A stretch of DNA of 64,000 bases from Megaleporinus macrocephalus (taxonomy: Eukaryota; Chordata; Actinopteri; Characiformes; Anostomidae). The notes beneath the pieces were generated by a model that ran no database searches, was not told the origin of the DNA, and saw only the letters and a program-made list of their open reading frames with translations. Where the stretch lies: positions 24,106,194 to 24,170,193 of the forward strand of contig CM038703.1 in assembly GCA_021613375.1 (NCBI GenBank), given 5' to 3'. The translations under genes and the position numbers were made by a program. Positions 25,330-36,494 of the stretch are shown here, in pieces; position 1 is the stretch's first letter; each line of letters begins with the position of its first letter.

Positions 25330-28300
25330 ACCACTGTGTCATTGGTTATTTGGTAATCTGTTGGCTTGGCATGGGTTATTATATGATGGACCGTCTGTGT
25401 TTAAAGGGGTAGTTTGGCGAAAAAGCAGTCAAATGTACATGGGTGGTTGACATATTTGGCTGAAAAAGGTTTTTTAAAAAAATCTCAAATGTAACTCATG
25501 GAAATTACTGGGTTATACTCTAGCAACTCTTATATTTCCAAATATATATGTGGTCTTGTAGATTTTTTTCCCCTGAAATTTACATGTATTCACTAATTTA
25601 CGATCTTGGTGACTAAAATTGTCATATGGTGTGAAGTGAATGTTATTGTGTATTAAATTAAAAAGGGCTGTAATGTGATAATGTAAGTATTTATCATTAC
25701 TATATAAAAGTATAGCATTTCTCAAGTGCAAATATGTTACCTGTTGCATTATTTTACTTTATCAACACTCGTAGGAAGACATTTACTCATAATCTTTCAG
25801 TATACTTCAAATTAAATTGGGAATACCTTGTTATAAAAGTACCAAAAGTCTTGTAACCTTTGCTGGCACTATTCCTTGTCTGTCACATTGATGAGTTTAT
25901 AATTAATAACCAAAAAGCCTTAATTTTTTTCAAAGTTCTGAATGTCGCACCAAATGACATGGTGTCACGCCATATGATGAATCACACCACACAACAATCT
26001 GTATTCAAAAATCTGTATTAGCTGCATTTAACAAACAACCAAACTGACAAGTGATTGAAATCATTTTCAGTTACAGCAAAATCACAAAATTGTTGAACAG
26101 TAAACTGTATGCTTTAGATGATTAACTTATTTTAATCTGCTGAATATTATCTACGTGAATTTTAATAATCTTTAGTAAATCATTGACCATTTTTTTTATA
26201 TTTAATGCATATATTTATTTTAAAATGGGAATCAGTAAAACAATGATTGAACAGCAAGCTGATGGTGCATCAAATTCAATCATGTACATAAGCATTTCAG
26301 AAACTCACTGCAAAAAATAATCATATTAATAATTTATTGCATTTACTTTTGCATTTAGGAGTAACTCTGCAAATGAGTGAATCTGCATGAGTGTGTGTGT
26401 GTGAGAGAGAGAGACACTGGTCATGCAAGTGTGTGTATGTTTTTTTGAGCCAAGTTTTTCAGGTATATTGTGCTTTTCAACTTGGTCTCAATATAACTGC
26501 ACATTGTACAACTGGCATAGGCTATTTGATGCAGCACCTGCATCATTATCAGTAAATTCAATGTTTCTATTTACTTTGCTTGTCTTTTCCTCAGGGCCTC
26601 CTCTCTTTTTACAGAATCTGCATTTAATCTCTCCTTGTTATTTCCTTGTTCTTTCTGTACTTGCCATCTCTTGTCATTGCAGAAATCTGCCTCAAACTAA
26701 ATAAATAAAGGGAAACGTTTGAGTGACACAATGCTGTAGTTTAACATGGATTTAGCTTAAAGATGGGATAATAGGGAAGTAGAGATTCACCAAATTGAGT
26801 TGATGTATAGATAATAAATTTGAAATTAACTATATACTGTCAAAATGTGTTGAAATGTGTTAAAAGAATGAAATATTCAATAAACTTAACTATTAGCTAT
26901 AAAATGTGTATCTAGGAGCATTATTTATGTATTTAAATGCAGTTCATATAATATAGTGGGACAAAATAATCATATGGTGTGACAAAAAAACCTGTCACAC
27001 CTCATGACATGGTGTCACAACATATGAGGTTTCATGTACTTAGCATGACATTAAGCAGTGTGTCTTTATGCTAACATCATATAACCATGCTAACTACAAT
27101 ATGGTTTTAAAGGTAATATCGACTGAAAATCAATTTTGTTTGGGCATTTTTGTGTAAAACGTGTCACACCAAAAGACAGTGCAAAATGGAACTGAAGCAG
27201 AAGTGCTGGATATACTTGATTTTCTTGAAAACATGAAGAGCAATAACTCTCTTTGTAACTTTCAGTGTTCATGTGAGGTGTTGTTCTTTCTACTGAAAGA
27301 AGGGGGGGCCCAACTTCCCAAAGTTTTCCAAACAATTGCCCGTTTAAAAAAAAGGAATATGACATCACACCATATGGACAAAATGTTTTAGTGAAGGGTG
27401 GCTTCAAAATATTATGCCTGAACTTTTAGCCAAGCAGACACACAAGTAGACATCTGGGTTATTAATATATGATTGAGTAAACAGAAAAATAATTCATATT
27501 CTAGTTTTTATTCAAAATCTAACTTAGTGAAATGTGCCTGGGACAGTCACGCCACATGAGCTTTTTCTGGTTTGACTGAAAATCGTGAAAATATGGAATG
27601 TTAATCCCATGAATGCTCTAAAAGTTCATATAAAACATCACTTTCTGAACAATATCACTACAGTTTCTGACATATTGTTCTATCATTTATATATATTTGA
27701 CACATTGGTCATGTCAGTTAGTTAGTCAGTTAGTTGACATGTTCAGTGTATGAACTTTGTTGAGGCTAATGCAGCTGACAAATAAGCTTATATTCCATGA
27801 CTTAGAACTGCTAGCTGTTAACTCAAACAGACTTGCAAAACTGATGTTTCTGTTTTCTCTATATACATAATTGAATCACCATTTCATACAATGCTTTATT
27901 TACTCTGTTATTAATATTCAATCAATGAACTACCCATATTAAAGTCTTGGAATATGGAACAATATTAGAACAAGCGTGTGCAAATTACTGACTTAAAATT
28001 ACTGAATTACTGGTTATTTTCTGTGTTACACTTAGCCAAGGGGCCATATCTGCTATGCATTTAATTATTGTTTTCATGCTACACCTTAAAACAGCATTCC
28101 ACATTATATCCTACATTTTTGGGTAGATTATCTTTTCCCTTAGGATCCAGCTACCAATGTTCATGTGGGTTTATGCATCCAATACAGTTACAATTAGTGT
28201 AAAATACTATTTTCAAACTCTTCTTTATCTTTTCCAATTGATCAGGTTTTTGTTATTGTTTCTTAAGACTGTATGCAAATGAGCACTATTCTGATTGGCT

Positions 28301-28560
28301 ATTTCCATTTCTCTTTGCTCTCAATTCATCTCAGTTCATCTAAGACATCAACAATGGAAAGAAGCTGGGCCCTATCTTTTGGATTGTTTGTTGTTATTTT
28401 GATTATGTGTAGTACCTGCAAAAAGAGTGACACTGTTCTCACTTCAGTGGTATTGTGCAAAATGTGATTTCACAACACATCATTGGTTTCCCATTCACAA
28501 CCGGCACATCATCTTAGATTGTTTCTTTCTTTGTCCACTTGCTCCATCACAGGTCTTGAA
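25330..28560. other. Intergenic DNA with recurring CATATGGTGTGAC words
   Basis: No protein-like frame was recognised. Between 25.9 and 27.6 kb, near-identical words recur in both orientations: CACCAAATGACATGGTGTCAC, TCATATGGTGTGAC, GTCACACCTCATGACATGG, TCACACCATATGG. The pair at 26972-27008 forms an imperfect hairpin. A GT/GA simple repeat lies at about 26391-26413. These suggest an old repeat, family unknown. Confidence 0.4.
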
Positions 28561-28572
28561 TTATATATCATC

Positions 28573-28635
28573 GCTGTCCAATGAAAAACATATTTGGACA
28601 GTTTTTCATCAAAAACATGTTTTTCATTGGACAGC
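28573..28635. repeat. Perfect 18-bp inverted repeat
   Basis: GCTGTCCAATGAAAAACA at 28573-28590 is repeated exactly as its reverse complement at 28618-28635, with a 27-base loop. It could be a MITE remnant or a stand-alone hairpin. Confidence 0.75.
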
Positions 28636-28894
28636 AATGATATGCATTTATGTATTTGTTTATTTGTTATTAAAGGCTTTTCATTTGGGCTTCTCCAAAT
28701 GTACTGCTAAAGTTGCAGACCTTCAGCATCATCAAACGCCTGTAACAATAAGCCACAGTTAACACTACCCATAGTGGAGTACGTATGATGGGACGTGTAG
28801 TTTATATTTGTATAAAGAACAAAAAAAAGGTATAGAATATCTTTAATATAAGAGAGCCTCCCTGGATGACATGAAGTTTTCATGTGGCTTGCTA

Positions 28895-29040
28895 GACTAT
28901 GAGAGCTGTTCCCAACCTTGGTCCTGCAGCACCCTATTGCCTGCTTCACACCTGGTCCAACTAATCAGCTCATTAACAAACCATTTTTTAGCTGAACTTA
29001 GCTGAGCTATAAGACAAAGTTTTAACATTTTAAGCCAAGT
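28895..29040. repeat. Probable interspersed repeat fragment
   Basis: GTTCCCAACCTTGGTCCTGC and the following ATTGCCTGCTTCACACCTGG resemble a fish DNA-transposon-derived repeat I recall. No second copy exists in the window, so this is tentative. Confidence 0.3.
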
Positions 29041-30380
29041 TAGTGTATTTTTTATTTTATTTTGAAAAATGGAAAAACGTTTTGGACACCCAAAGATATT
29101 TGAACTCGTAACTGTCACCAAGATTTCAGACTCAATTAGCTTTTTAGGGTTATGGCCTCAAACCCCATCCCAACAACCAATATCTTACACTTGGTGTGTA
29201 ACAGCAGACAAACATGAAAACGTGTCATACAAAGAGTTCTCAAGAACTAGGATTTGGAACATGTGGCCTATAAAATATGAAAACATGACGATATCAATAA
29301 CCCTAAATGTACACAAGACTATAACTATAAACAGTATCTAAAGCACAAATTGTTATTATTAGTAAAATATCACTTTCAATATTGTCCATAAAATAATAAA
29401 ATAAACTTTTATGAATAAATCTGTAATTAACTCACATATAGCAAACAAGAGACATGCAAGATGGCCTAAAATATATTTTGATGTTACATCAAATGTTACA
29501 TACACATCAAGTCAATAAGAGGTTGCTAATAAGTGAACCAGTTTCCCCAAAAAAACATCTTAATATTAACAACATCCTAATTGGTAGCAAGAATGTTGCT
29601 GTTATTTTAACTTTATCATTAAAGAGTCATCTTTGTCCTATCATTTGGTAAACCAGGCCAGATGAGTTGCATTAGATGTGTTCAGAGCAGTGGGCCTCCA
29701 GGATCCACAATGGAAAACTCTAGATATAAGTGCAGGCTAGGTAGTAAACATGGGAAGTAACAAAATAAACAATACATTATTATATTATTATATTAATATT
29801 TTATTCATCATTCAGAACTACACTGTAATAGAATGTGTAGACTGCGACCAACATATTGTCACTACTAGAAACTAAAACTAAACTTTTTAGTTTTTTAAAT
29901 ACAATACAAAATACAAGGTTTTGTTCTAATAGTCACAATATACATTCTGGTTAAGAATGCATTCTAAATTCAAAATAAAAATGCACATAATTTTATATAG
30001 TAATATGATTATTAATTCAAGTGAAAAATATAAATGCAGTAACTGTTTGATTCCCCCTCCCTGCACTACTCTAAAACACATTTTTACTCATTGAGTTCAA
30101 AACAGAAGGAGAAATGTATTATTATCTGACTGTCTGTATAGTGTTTCACAAAACTTCTGATCTGGATAGTTTTGCTGGTCTGTATTAAGACTCAATACAT
30201 ATTCAATTCTAACATCTTCCCATAAAAAGGTTTTGTTGAAAAGCTTTCACGCATTCATCACACAGCATCACACTTCCTTACACCAGTCAAGCCCATGGAT
30301 TCTCTACTATATATTAATATTAAAAACTGAAGACATGCAGCCAAATGTAGAGGAAATGTAGAGGAAATTAGCTTTTTAGT
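29041..30380. other. AT-rich intergenic DNA
   Basis: Short open frames only, with no recognised protein or repeat. Confidence 0.3.
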
Positions 30381-30384
30381 ATAA

Positions 30385-30910
30385 GATAAGATAATCCTTT
30401 TTTACTACCACAGTGGGGAAATTCACTGTGTTACAGCAGCACAGGGATAGCAAGTCACTCAGTACAAATATAGATAAATAAACAGTACAATATATACAAT
30501 ATAAATATAAAAAAGTCAAGAACTCTTAAGATTGTGTTTACAAATAATTGCACATTGCTTCTTTATTACACAGGGGGAATGGAAAAATATTGCACAAAAA
30601 AGTGTGCAGCACTTAAGTGTGTGTGTATATAGTCTGCTGTGTATATGTGGTCCGCTGGGAGCAGTGCTGGTTTTAGAGTCTAGCAGCAGCAGGAAGGAGT
30701 TCTTTGGGGTTCCCCGCATTTATCTGGAGGTGATTCTGCAGAAACCAGTCCTTCTCATTAGTTATGCGGCCGGCGATTGCTGAGTCATCAGAGAACTTCT
30801 GCAGGTGACAGTTCTGTGAGCTGTATGTGTAAGTCAATGTACCGGGTGAAGAGGTGCTGCTGCTGAACACCTTAACAGTCCCGTGCCCTCACATACTGTG
30901 GTCGGCTGGT
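30385..30910 (-). mobile_element. LINE 3' region fragment
   Basis: The stretch starts AGATAAGATAATCC and continues with CACAGTGGGGAAATTCACTG, GTTACAGCAGCACAGGGATAG and later AGCAGCAGGAAGGAGTTCTT. This is the order seen in 3' regions of fish non-LTR retrotransposons; the poly(T)-like left side implies minus orientation. Exact family not assigned. Confidence 0.5.
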
Positions 30911-31028
30911 GAGGTAGTCCAGAATAAAGGAAAGTTCAACAAGAGCTGAAAATGTCTAGTTCCAGGTCCAGAGTAAGAATCAGGAAATGCTGACAAATAT
31001 ATATCTGTTTGGTATATTCAAGCTTTTA

Positions 31029-31170
31029 CAGTGGCATGCAAAGGTTTGGGCACTTTGTATGATCAGTACTAAGTAACGCCCTCTTTGGCATGCATCACAG
31101 CTTCTTAACACTTTCTGTGTTTGTTCAAAAGCACTTCGAGGAGCTGGACACTATAGTCTTGTTGGAGTTA
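31029..31170. mobile_element. Tc1-like element end fragment
   Basis: A TA at 31027-31028 is followed by CAGTGGCATGCAAAGG and TTTGGGCAC, a typical fish Tc1 terminus. Then CGCCCTCTTTGGCATGCATC and CACAGCTTCTTAACAC match the usual sub-terminal sequence. No partner end was found, so it is truncated or very diverged on the right. Confidence 0.55.
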
Positions 31171-32007
31171 TTAAGTATTGTCTTGTGCATGATATTACCA
31201 AAACTTTCCAGGGCAGACATTTTGAAAAACTAATGTTAGAAAACACTGGATTAACAGACAGTCTTGACACAATAATAAAGTTATCCTACTATTTTAGAAG
31301 AGGGGGAAAAATCAAACAGTGCTTTTGTCTTTCACTGTGTTTTGAAGGGAAAAAAGGCCAGTACATGGACAGTCCATAGAGAGAAAATATAGGTTAACTG
31401 TGTAAATGGAGCTTCTGCCCAATAATTCTTGGGATAGACTCCAACACCCCCAAGAGCCATAAAGACAAGCAGCTTAGAAGACAAATGAATGCATTAATTA
31501 TATGAATTACAAACACAAATATAGTGAAAAGAACCAAACAGATTGTGATGTTTTAGTAAAGTTAGTAAAGCCGATATCTTTGAAAAAATTATTTCTTCAC
31601 TTTTTTAAATTAAAGGAATTTTCATATATAATACAAGAACACTGTTTTGAACAAGTTTTACACCCCATCCTTTATATGGAAACTAAGCAGCAAAAACATA
31701 TAGTATTTTTTATATGTCTATATGTCTATATGTCTATTCAGTCTACAGCAGTTGAGCAAGAATATACAAGTCTGTTTAGATTTTTGAGTGAGGTACAATA
31801 CAGGACAGCCACTCAGAATAGGGATTATTTGCATACATTTGTCTTTAAGGAACAATAACAAAAACCCATTCTTTTTAAGAAATGAAGAAGAGTTACAAAA
31901 TAATATGTAAATTTTAGTTCATAAAGCCACATAAACACTGGCAGGTGTATGCTTATGAACTGAAACAGTCACAATTAATTTACATATTAATCGAAATTTG
32001 CATATTA
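31171..32007. other. AT-rich intergenic DNA
   Basis: Open frames at 31185-31379 and 31502-31858 are AT-rich without recognisable motifs. No gene is called. Confidence 0.3.
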
Positions 32008-32808
32008 TCGAAAATATTTTCTAACGGAAACACACCTTTTCATTCTTGCGTGTTCTCCCTTTGACCACACGGTGGCGATCAGGCTCCGTCAATGATACTT
32101 CTCTCGCTGCCCGCAACTGTTTCCGCTGTGTTCTCGGTTTGTCTGCTAAACAAACTTTACGTCCAAGATATAATTGTTATTCAGTAGGAACATGGGAAGT
32201 TGTACCACTTATATTTGCTTCTCCACTAAAGCAGCCCCACTCATTCACAAAATACTAGTAGTGCCAGTCACGTGCTCCTACTACACATTTCATCCTTTTG
32301 ATGATCTACTAATGTGACCACTTTAACTGCTGTTGTCATCCCGCACCCTTAACTTAAATGATTGGGAGGCTCTACCGAGATTCACTGATCAAACACAGAA
32401 GTAATGATGATGCAGTGCGCTCTAAAGTGTAAATACAATAACGAGACTCCCACCAAAGCAAAGTGAAGACAGCTTTCAAAGACTGGCTGTGGCGTCACAG
32501 CACCGCTGTGCGCATGCTCATTCTCCGTGGGCTGCCCAAGTACGTCGAGTCCGAGGGCACAAAATCCGTCAATAGTGGACTAGTTTTAAATAACATCATC
32601 CATAACATTTAAACGCACCTCAGTGTTATTATAATATCTGTTCATGTCTGGGCCATAGGCCTACTGTATACTTAAAGTAGGCTCATGAAAAAGTTGTATT
32701 AAAAAAAACTAGAAGGTATAGGCCTAGGCCTTATGCTCATGTTAACATCAGCGGTTAAAATGGGTAGCTGTGTGTTTAGCTTATGACGTGAATTGAATAC
32801 AGAATCTT

Positions 32809-32810
<2 letters not shown>

Positions 32811-32843
<33 letters not shown>
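32811..32843. repeat. GA microsatellite within left arm
   Basis: A long GA run. The matching place in the right arm (about 33991-34001) has only a short CT run, so this tract expanded or shrank after the arms separated. Confidence 0.85.
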
Positions 32844-32846
<3 letters not shown>

Positions 32847-33254
32847 ACAGGAATATCAGAAAGCATAAGAAAAAATATATATTGCACGTCTTGAAACCGC
32901 ACCTCCAAAAAACCCATATACTTCAAGTCGCAATAGCTTACCTATTATATAAAATGACGACGTCTGGCCCTTAAGTTCGTTCTCTTGTGTTTTAACTCTT
33001 TGTGTGCCAAACACAATCGCTAATGTCACTGATAACCCTTGTCAGGCTCATTAAGCTTAACTAGGCTGAAGCTCGATGTTGTTGACGTAGCTGCTGTATA
33101 TGTGATCTAGTCAGTTGTGAAGCTAAATAGGAGCTGTTATGTGGCCTGTTGATACTTCTGATAGTAAACGCTAATAAGCGTACTGGAATATGATATTGCT
33201 GTGTGCTGGGTGCGTGTCTCACTGTGGCTTCATTGCGTGGCCACTCACGTTCAA

Positions 33255-33440
33255 GTGCAGCTTGTATATGTGCGATCTGACAGAGTAATGATTTCTCGTT
33301 GTACTTGTTAAGTTCCGATTAAAGCAGGGAAGAAGAAACGCCTGTTGTGTCGCCGGCTCTGCGGGTGCTCCCGAAACCCTGGTGGCCCAATGGCTAAGGC
33401 ACTGGGCTTCTAGTCCAGAGATGGTGGGTGTAGAGCTAGC
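33255..33440 (+). repeat. Direct-repeat unit 1 with truncated tRNA-Arg-like core
   Basis: Paired with 33663-33880. The tRNA-like part is about 33374-33430, with A-box-like TGGCCCAATGGCTAAGG and an anticodon loop CTTCTAG that would read Arg (TCT). The T arm is missing: relative to copy 2, 22 bases between two TGGGT words are gone. The upstream part CGTCGCCGGCTCTGCGGGTG is shared with copy 2. Confidence 0.65.
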
Positions 33441-33662
33441 AGAGCAACGCAGCGCATAGGGAGAGAAAGATCATGTATGTAGAGCCTTAACTAAAAACAA
33501 TAGTGTTATCTATGGATATGAAGCCTAAACCAAAGGCGCTTAAGTAATTATGTTAGAAACTGGAGGTCGGTGCATCTGTGTGAAGCTCTTATAAGCACTA
33601 CTCTGCTGAAGTATTGGTATGAACCATAATTGCACTTTACCCTCTAGGAACACTGGCTAGCA

Positions 33663-33880
33663 GTCCAGCTTGTATGTGTGCGTTCTGACAGAGTAACGAT
33701 TTGCTTTTCTCGTTGTACTTGTTTAGTTCCAAATAACGCAGGGAAGAAGATTGGCCTGTTGCGTCGCCGGCTCTGCGGGTGCTTCCGAAACAGTGGTTGC
33801 CCAATAGCTAAGGCACTGGGTTCCTAGTCAAGAGACTGTGGGTCAGAGTCCCACCTGGGGTGGGTGTAGAGCTAGCACAA
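33663..33880 (+). repeat. Direct-repeat unit 2 carrying the tRNA-Arg-like core
   Basis: Second copy of the 33255-33440 unit: GCTTGTATGTGTGCG, TCTGACAGAGTAACGATTTG, CGTCGCCGGCTCTGCGGGTG, then the tRNA-like part and GGGTGTAGAGCTAGC. The two units are in the same orientation about 0.4 kb apart. The sequence between them (33441-33662) is unrecognised. Confidence 0.7.
33788..33861 (+). tRNA. tRNA-Arg(CCT)-like pseudogene or SINE head
   Basis: Follows the vertebrate tRNA-Arg(CCT) layout: CAGTGG, D-loop CCAATAGCTAAGGCACTGG, anticodon loop TTCCTAG, and a T arm GGGTCAGAGTCCC where the consensus is GGGTTCGAGTCCC. The 3' acceptor-side CACCTGGGG is intact, but the 5' acceptor side is AAACAGTGG rather than GCCCCAGTGG. 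One base is lost in the T loop and the D arm is extended. It is unlikely to be a working tRNA gene. It sits in direct-repeat unit 2 (33663-33880). Confidence 0.55.
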
Positions 33881-34837
33881 TTAATTTAATTATGGGAACT
33901 AAAACAATGGGTTTAGAGTGATCGGTGCAGTTTGAAGACGTGCAATATATATTTTTTTCTTATGCTTCTTGATATTCCTGTGTTGTCCCTCTCTCTCTCA
34001 GAAGATTATGTATTCAATTCACAACGTCATAAGCTAAACACACAGCTACTCGTTTCAACCGCTACTCTAATGTTAACATGAGCATAAGGCCTAGGCCTAT
34101 ACCTTCTAGTTCTTTTTTAATACAACTTTTTCATCAGCCTACTTTAAGTATACAGTAAGCCTATGGCCCAGACATTAACAGATATTACAATAACAATGAG
34201 GTGAGTTTAAATGTTATGGCTGATGCTATTTAAAACTAGTCCATTATTGACGGATTTGTGCCCTCGGACTCCACGTGCTTGGGCAACCCACGGAGAATGA
34301 GCATGCGCACAGCGTGAAAGCGTGTCTTCACTCTGCCTGGTAGGAGTCTCGTTATTATATTTACACTTTAGAGCGCCCTGCATCATCATTACTTCTGTGT
34401 TTGACTCGGTAGAGTCTCCCAATCATTTAAGTTAAGGGTGTGGGATGACAACAGCAGTTTGAGTGGTCACATTAGTAGATCATCAAAAGGATGAAATGTG
34501 TAGTAGGAGCACGTGACTGGCACTCCTAGTATTTTGTGAATGATTGGGGCTGCAAATATAAGTGGTACAACTTCCCATGTTCCTACTAAAGAAAAAATAT
34601 ATCATGGACGTACAGTTTGTTTAGCAGACAAACCGAGAACACAGCGGAAAAAGACTAGAGTTGCGGGCAGGGAGAGAAGTATCATTGACGGAGCCTGATC
34701 GCCACCCTGTGTTCAAATGGAGAACAGTGTGTTTCCATTTGAAAATATTTTTGCACTCAGCGATATCATGAATTACTGTGCTTGCGAAGAATTAATTTAA
34801 TTATGGAAACTAAAACAATGGATTTAGAGTAATCGCA

Positions 34838-35170
34838 ACCCAGATAACAGACGACTCTGTTCCGGATCCGGGTTTCTAGCAGATCCGCGCAGCAGTCACA
34901 ACCGTTTAGCGGATTCGGCCCCGCCCGTTGCGTGTTCGAGTCACGACCTAAACTGTAATATAGATCCGTTTTACTGATGATAAATCCGCTAAACCCTCAC
35001 ACTCATTTCAGTACGATTTTAGTACGGAGTCAGATTTCATATGTAGTTTAGACTCGTTATATGAATCCGGTCCAGATCCGCGGAGGAGCACAGAATCGGC
35101 ACTAATTCAAACTCAGCGTGAGGAGCGACCAACGGACATCACCACCAGCTAACAGTGGCAGCGGAGCTAC
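34838..35170. repeat. GATCCG-rich module at left edge of repeat family A
   Basis: Many ATCCG/CGGAT words (TTCCGGATCCGGGTTT, CAGATCCGCG, TAGCGGATTCGG, GGTCCAGATCCGCGGAGGAG). It ends in a donor-like AGAG-GTAGGTTAC at about 35180. A related GC-rich module lies at 38205-38345 (AAATCCGGCACGG, GTGCTCCTCCGGTCC). They may be the ends of one element of about 3.5 kb. Confidence 0.4.
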
Positions 35171-36494
35171 GACACAGCAGAGGTAGGTTACACTTGAGAA
35201 AGTTTATTAAACTTGGATGTGTTTTTTAATACAGGTTAGATTTGTTAATGTTGGATATGCACAGTCTAGCCCTTCTGAGTCACTCAGGCACCATTTAAGG
35301 TGGAAAGGGAGAATTTAAAAAAAGCTGGTAAATGCCCTTTGTCTGAAAATGTTTTTAGAATTAAAATGATAATTAGGATGTTTTGATAGTAAAAGGTGCG
35401 TACTGCAAGTATATAGTGATCATTAAACTGAGTCTGAAATGGAAAAACACTATAAACATTGGAAACAAAGTTACTACACTGGGCTAATAATATACATATT
35501 TTAACCAGGATCTCTTAGACAGATTGTTTAAACACCTGAAAGCCAGACCTTTTGCTTCCATTTAAGGTGGGTTACATTTATGTCAGTCAATTTAATTAGT
35601 CTTTTACAGGTTTGGATTAATATTATACATTATATGTTAGATAACACAGGGTGATTTGTTTGTATTTTATAGGTTATAACTACAGTCTAGTTTTGTAGAC
35701 AAAGGAACAGCATGTAAGTCTACTTCAGTACTGTTCACTTTAACTAGTTTTGCTTCGCTAATGCAACCATTTGTAAAATGATGTGAGTTATAAAGCAGTG
35801 TAGTTTATCATATAACGTTAAAATGTGTTAGATGTTTAGTCCCTTGCCAGTTGACCTGTGACCTCTGAACAGGCTCTTATATTGGACCCCCTGATCAGCC
35901 CTGTTGCATCAACCAGACAAGGTGAGTTACATTTAGTTCAGTAAAAAATCATTGTTTTTTACAGGTTTGGATTTATCTAATACATGTTGGATGATATTTT
36001 GTATTTCATAGGTTACACAGCATAATTTATCTAGCTAATATGTTGGGGCCACAAAATACTGAATGAATGCATTCCAAATTGTAATCTGATGCTCTACATA
36101 GAAGATATGTGACTTGTACATGTATTATGTACAGTTTTGTACTGTGTACTGAATGGAAAACTATATTTAAACTGTCATACTTGAAAAATTAGTGTACAAT
36201 GTGTAAAACTGTACATACCATAAACACTGTTGTTTAAATTTAATTCCTGCCTTTACAAATCAGGGAAACAAAAACAAGCTGATTCCCAAACCTTACTATG
36301 CTACTCAACAGTCTCTACTTCACCCAAAATTATGTCCCCAAACAAGGGAAACCAGCTCGTTTCATTCTAGGGCCAAACCATACTGTAAATAATGTGTAGA
36401 ACCATATCTGGGCATTTTTCAACCAAAAGGTCACACAACGTCAGAGAACAGTTTTAAATACTGAATAAATGCATTCAATGGCACCTTGCAACTA
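35171..36494. repeat. Interspersed repeat family A, copy 1
   Basis: Matches the copies at 39988-40830 and 59053-59445. Within it, a block starting GGT(A/G)(G/A)GTTACA recurs at about 35183, 35568 and 35921, each time followed by ACAGGTTTGGAT in two of them, so the element is internally tandem. Shared words include CTGATCAGCCCTGTTGCATC (with copy 2) and GTACATGTATTATGTACAG (with copy 3). No coding frame; family not known to me. Confidence 0.7.

Larger units (their letters stand above)
32008..34757. repeat. Large inverted repeat, arms about 0.85-0.9 kb, 1-kb centre
   Basis: The left arm (about 32008-32903) and right arm (about 33925-34757) are imperfect reverse complements along their whole length. 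Matching pairs include GGTGGCGATCAGGCTCCGTC (left) with its complement near 34690; the CATAGGCCTACTGTATACTTA region (about 32653) with about 34155; the GGTATAGGCCTAGGCCTTAT region (about 32716) with about 34090; and the TATTGCACGTCTT region (about 32880) with about 33940. The left arm has about 30 extra bases near 32480 and a longer GA run. The centre (32904-33924) holds the tRNA-like copies. A foldback or long-TIR mobile element and an inverted duplication are both possible. No coding capacity was seen. Confidence 0.85.

Noticed and set aside
33788..33861. Functional tRNA-Arg gene
   Set aside because: The 5' acceptor side does not pair with the 3' side, the D arm has extra bases and the T loop lacks a base.
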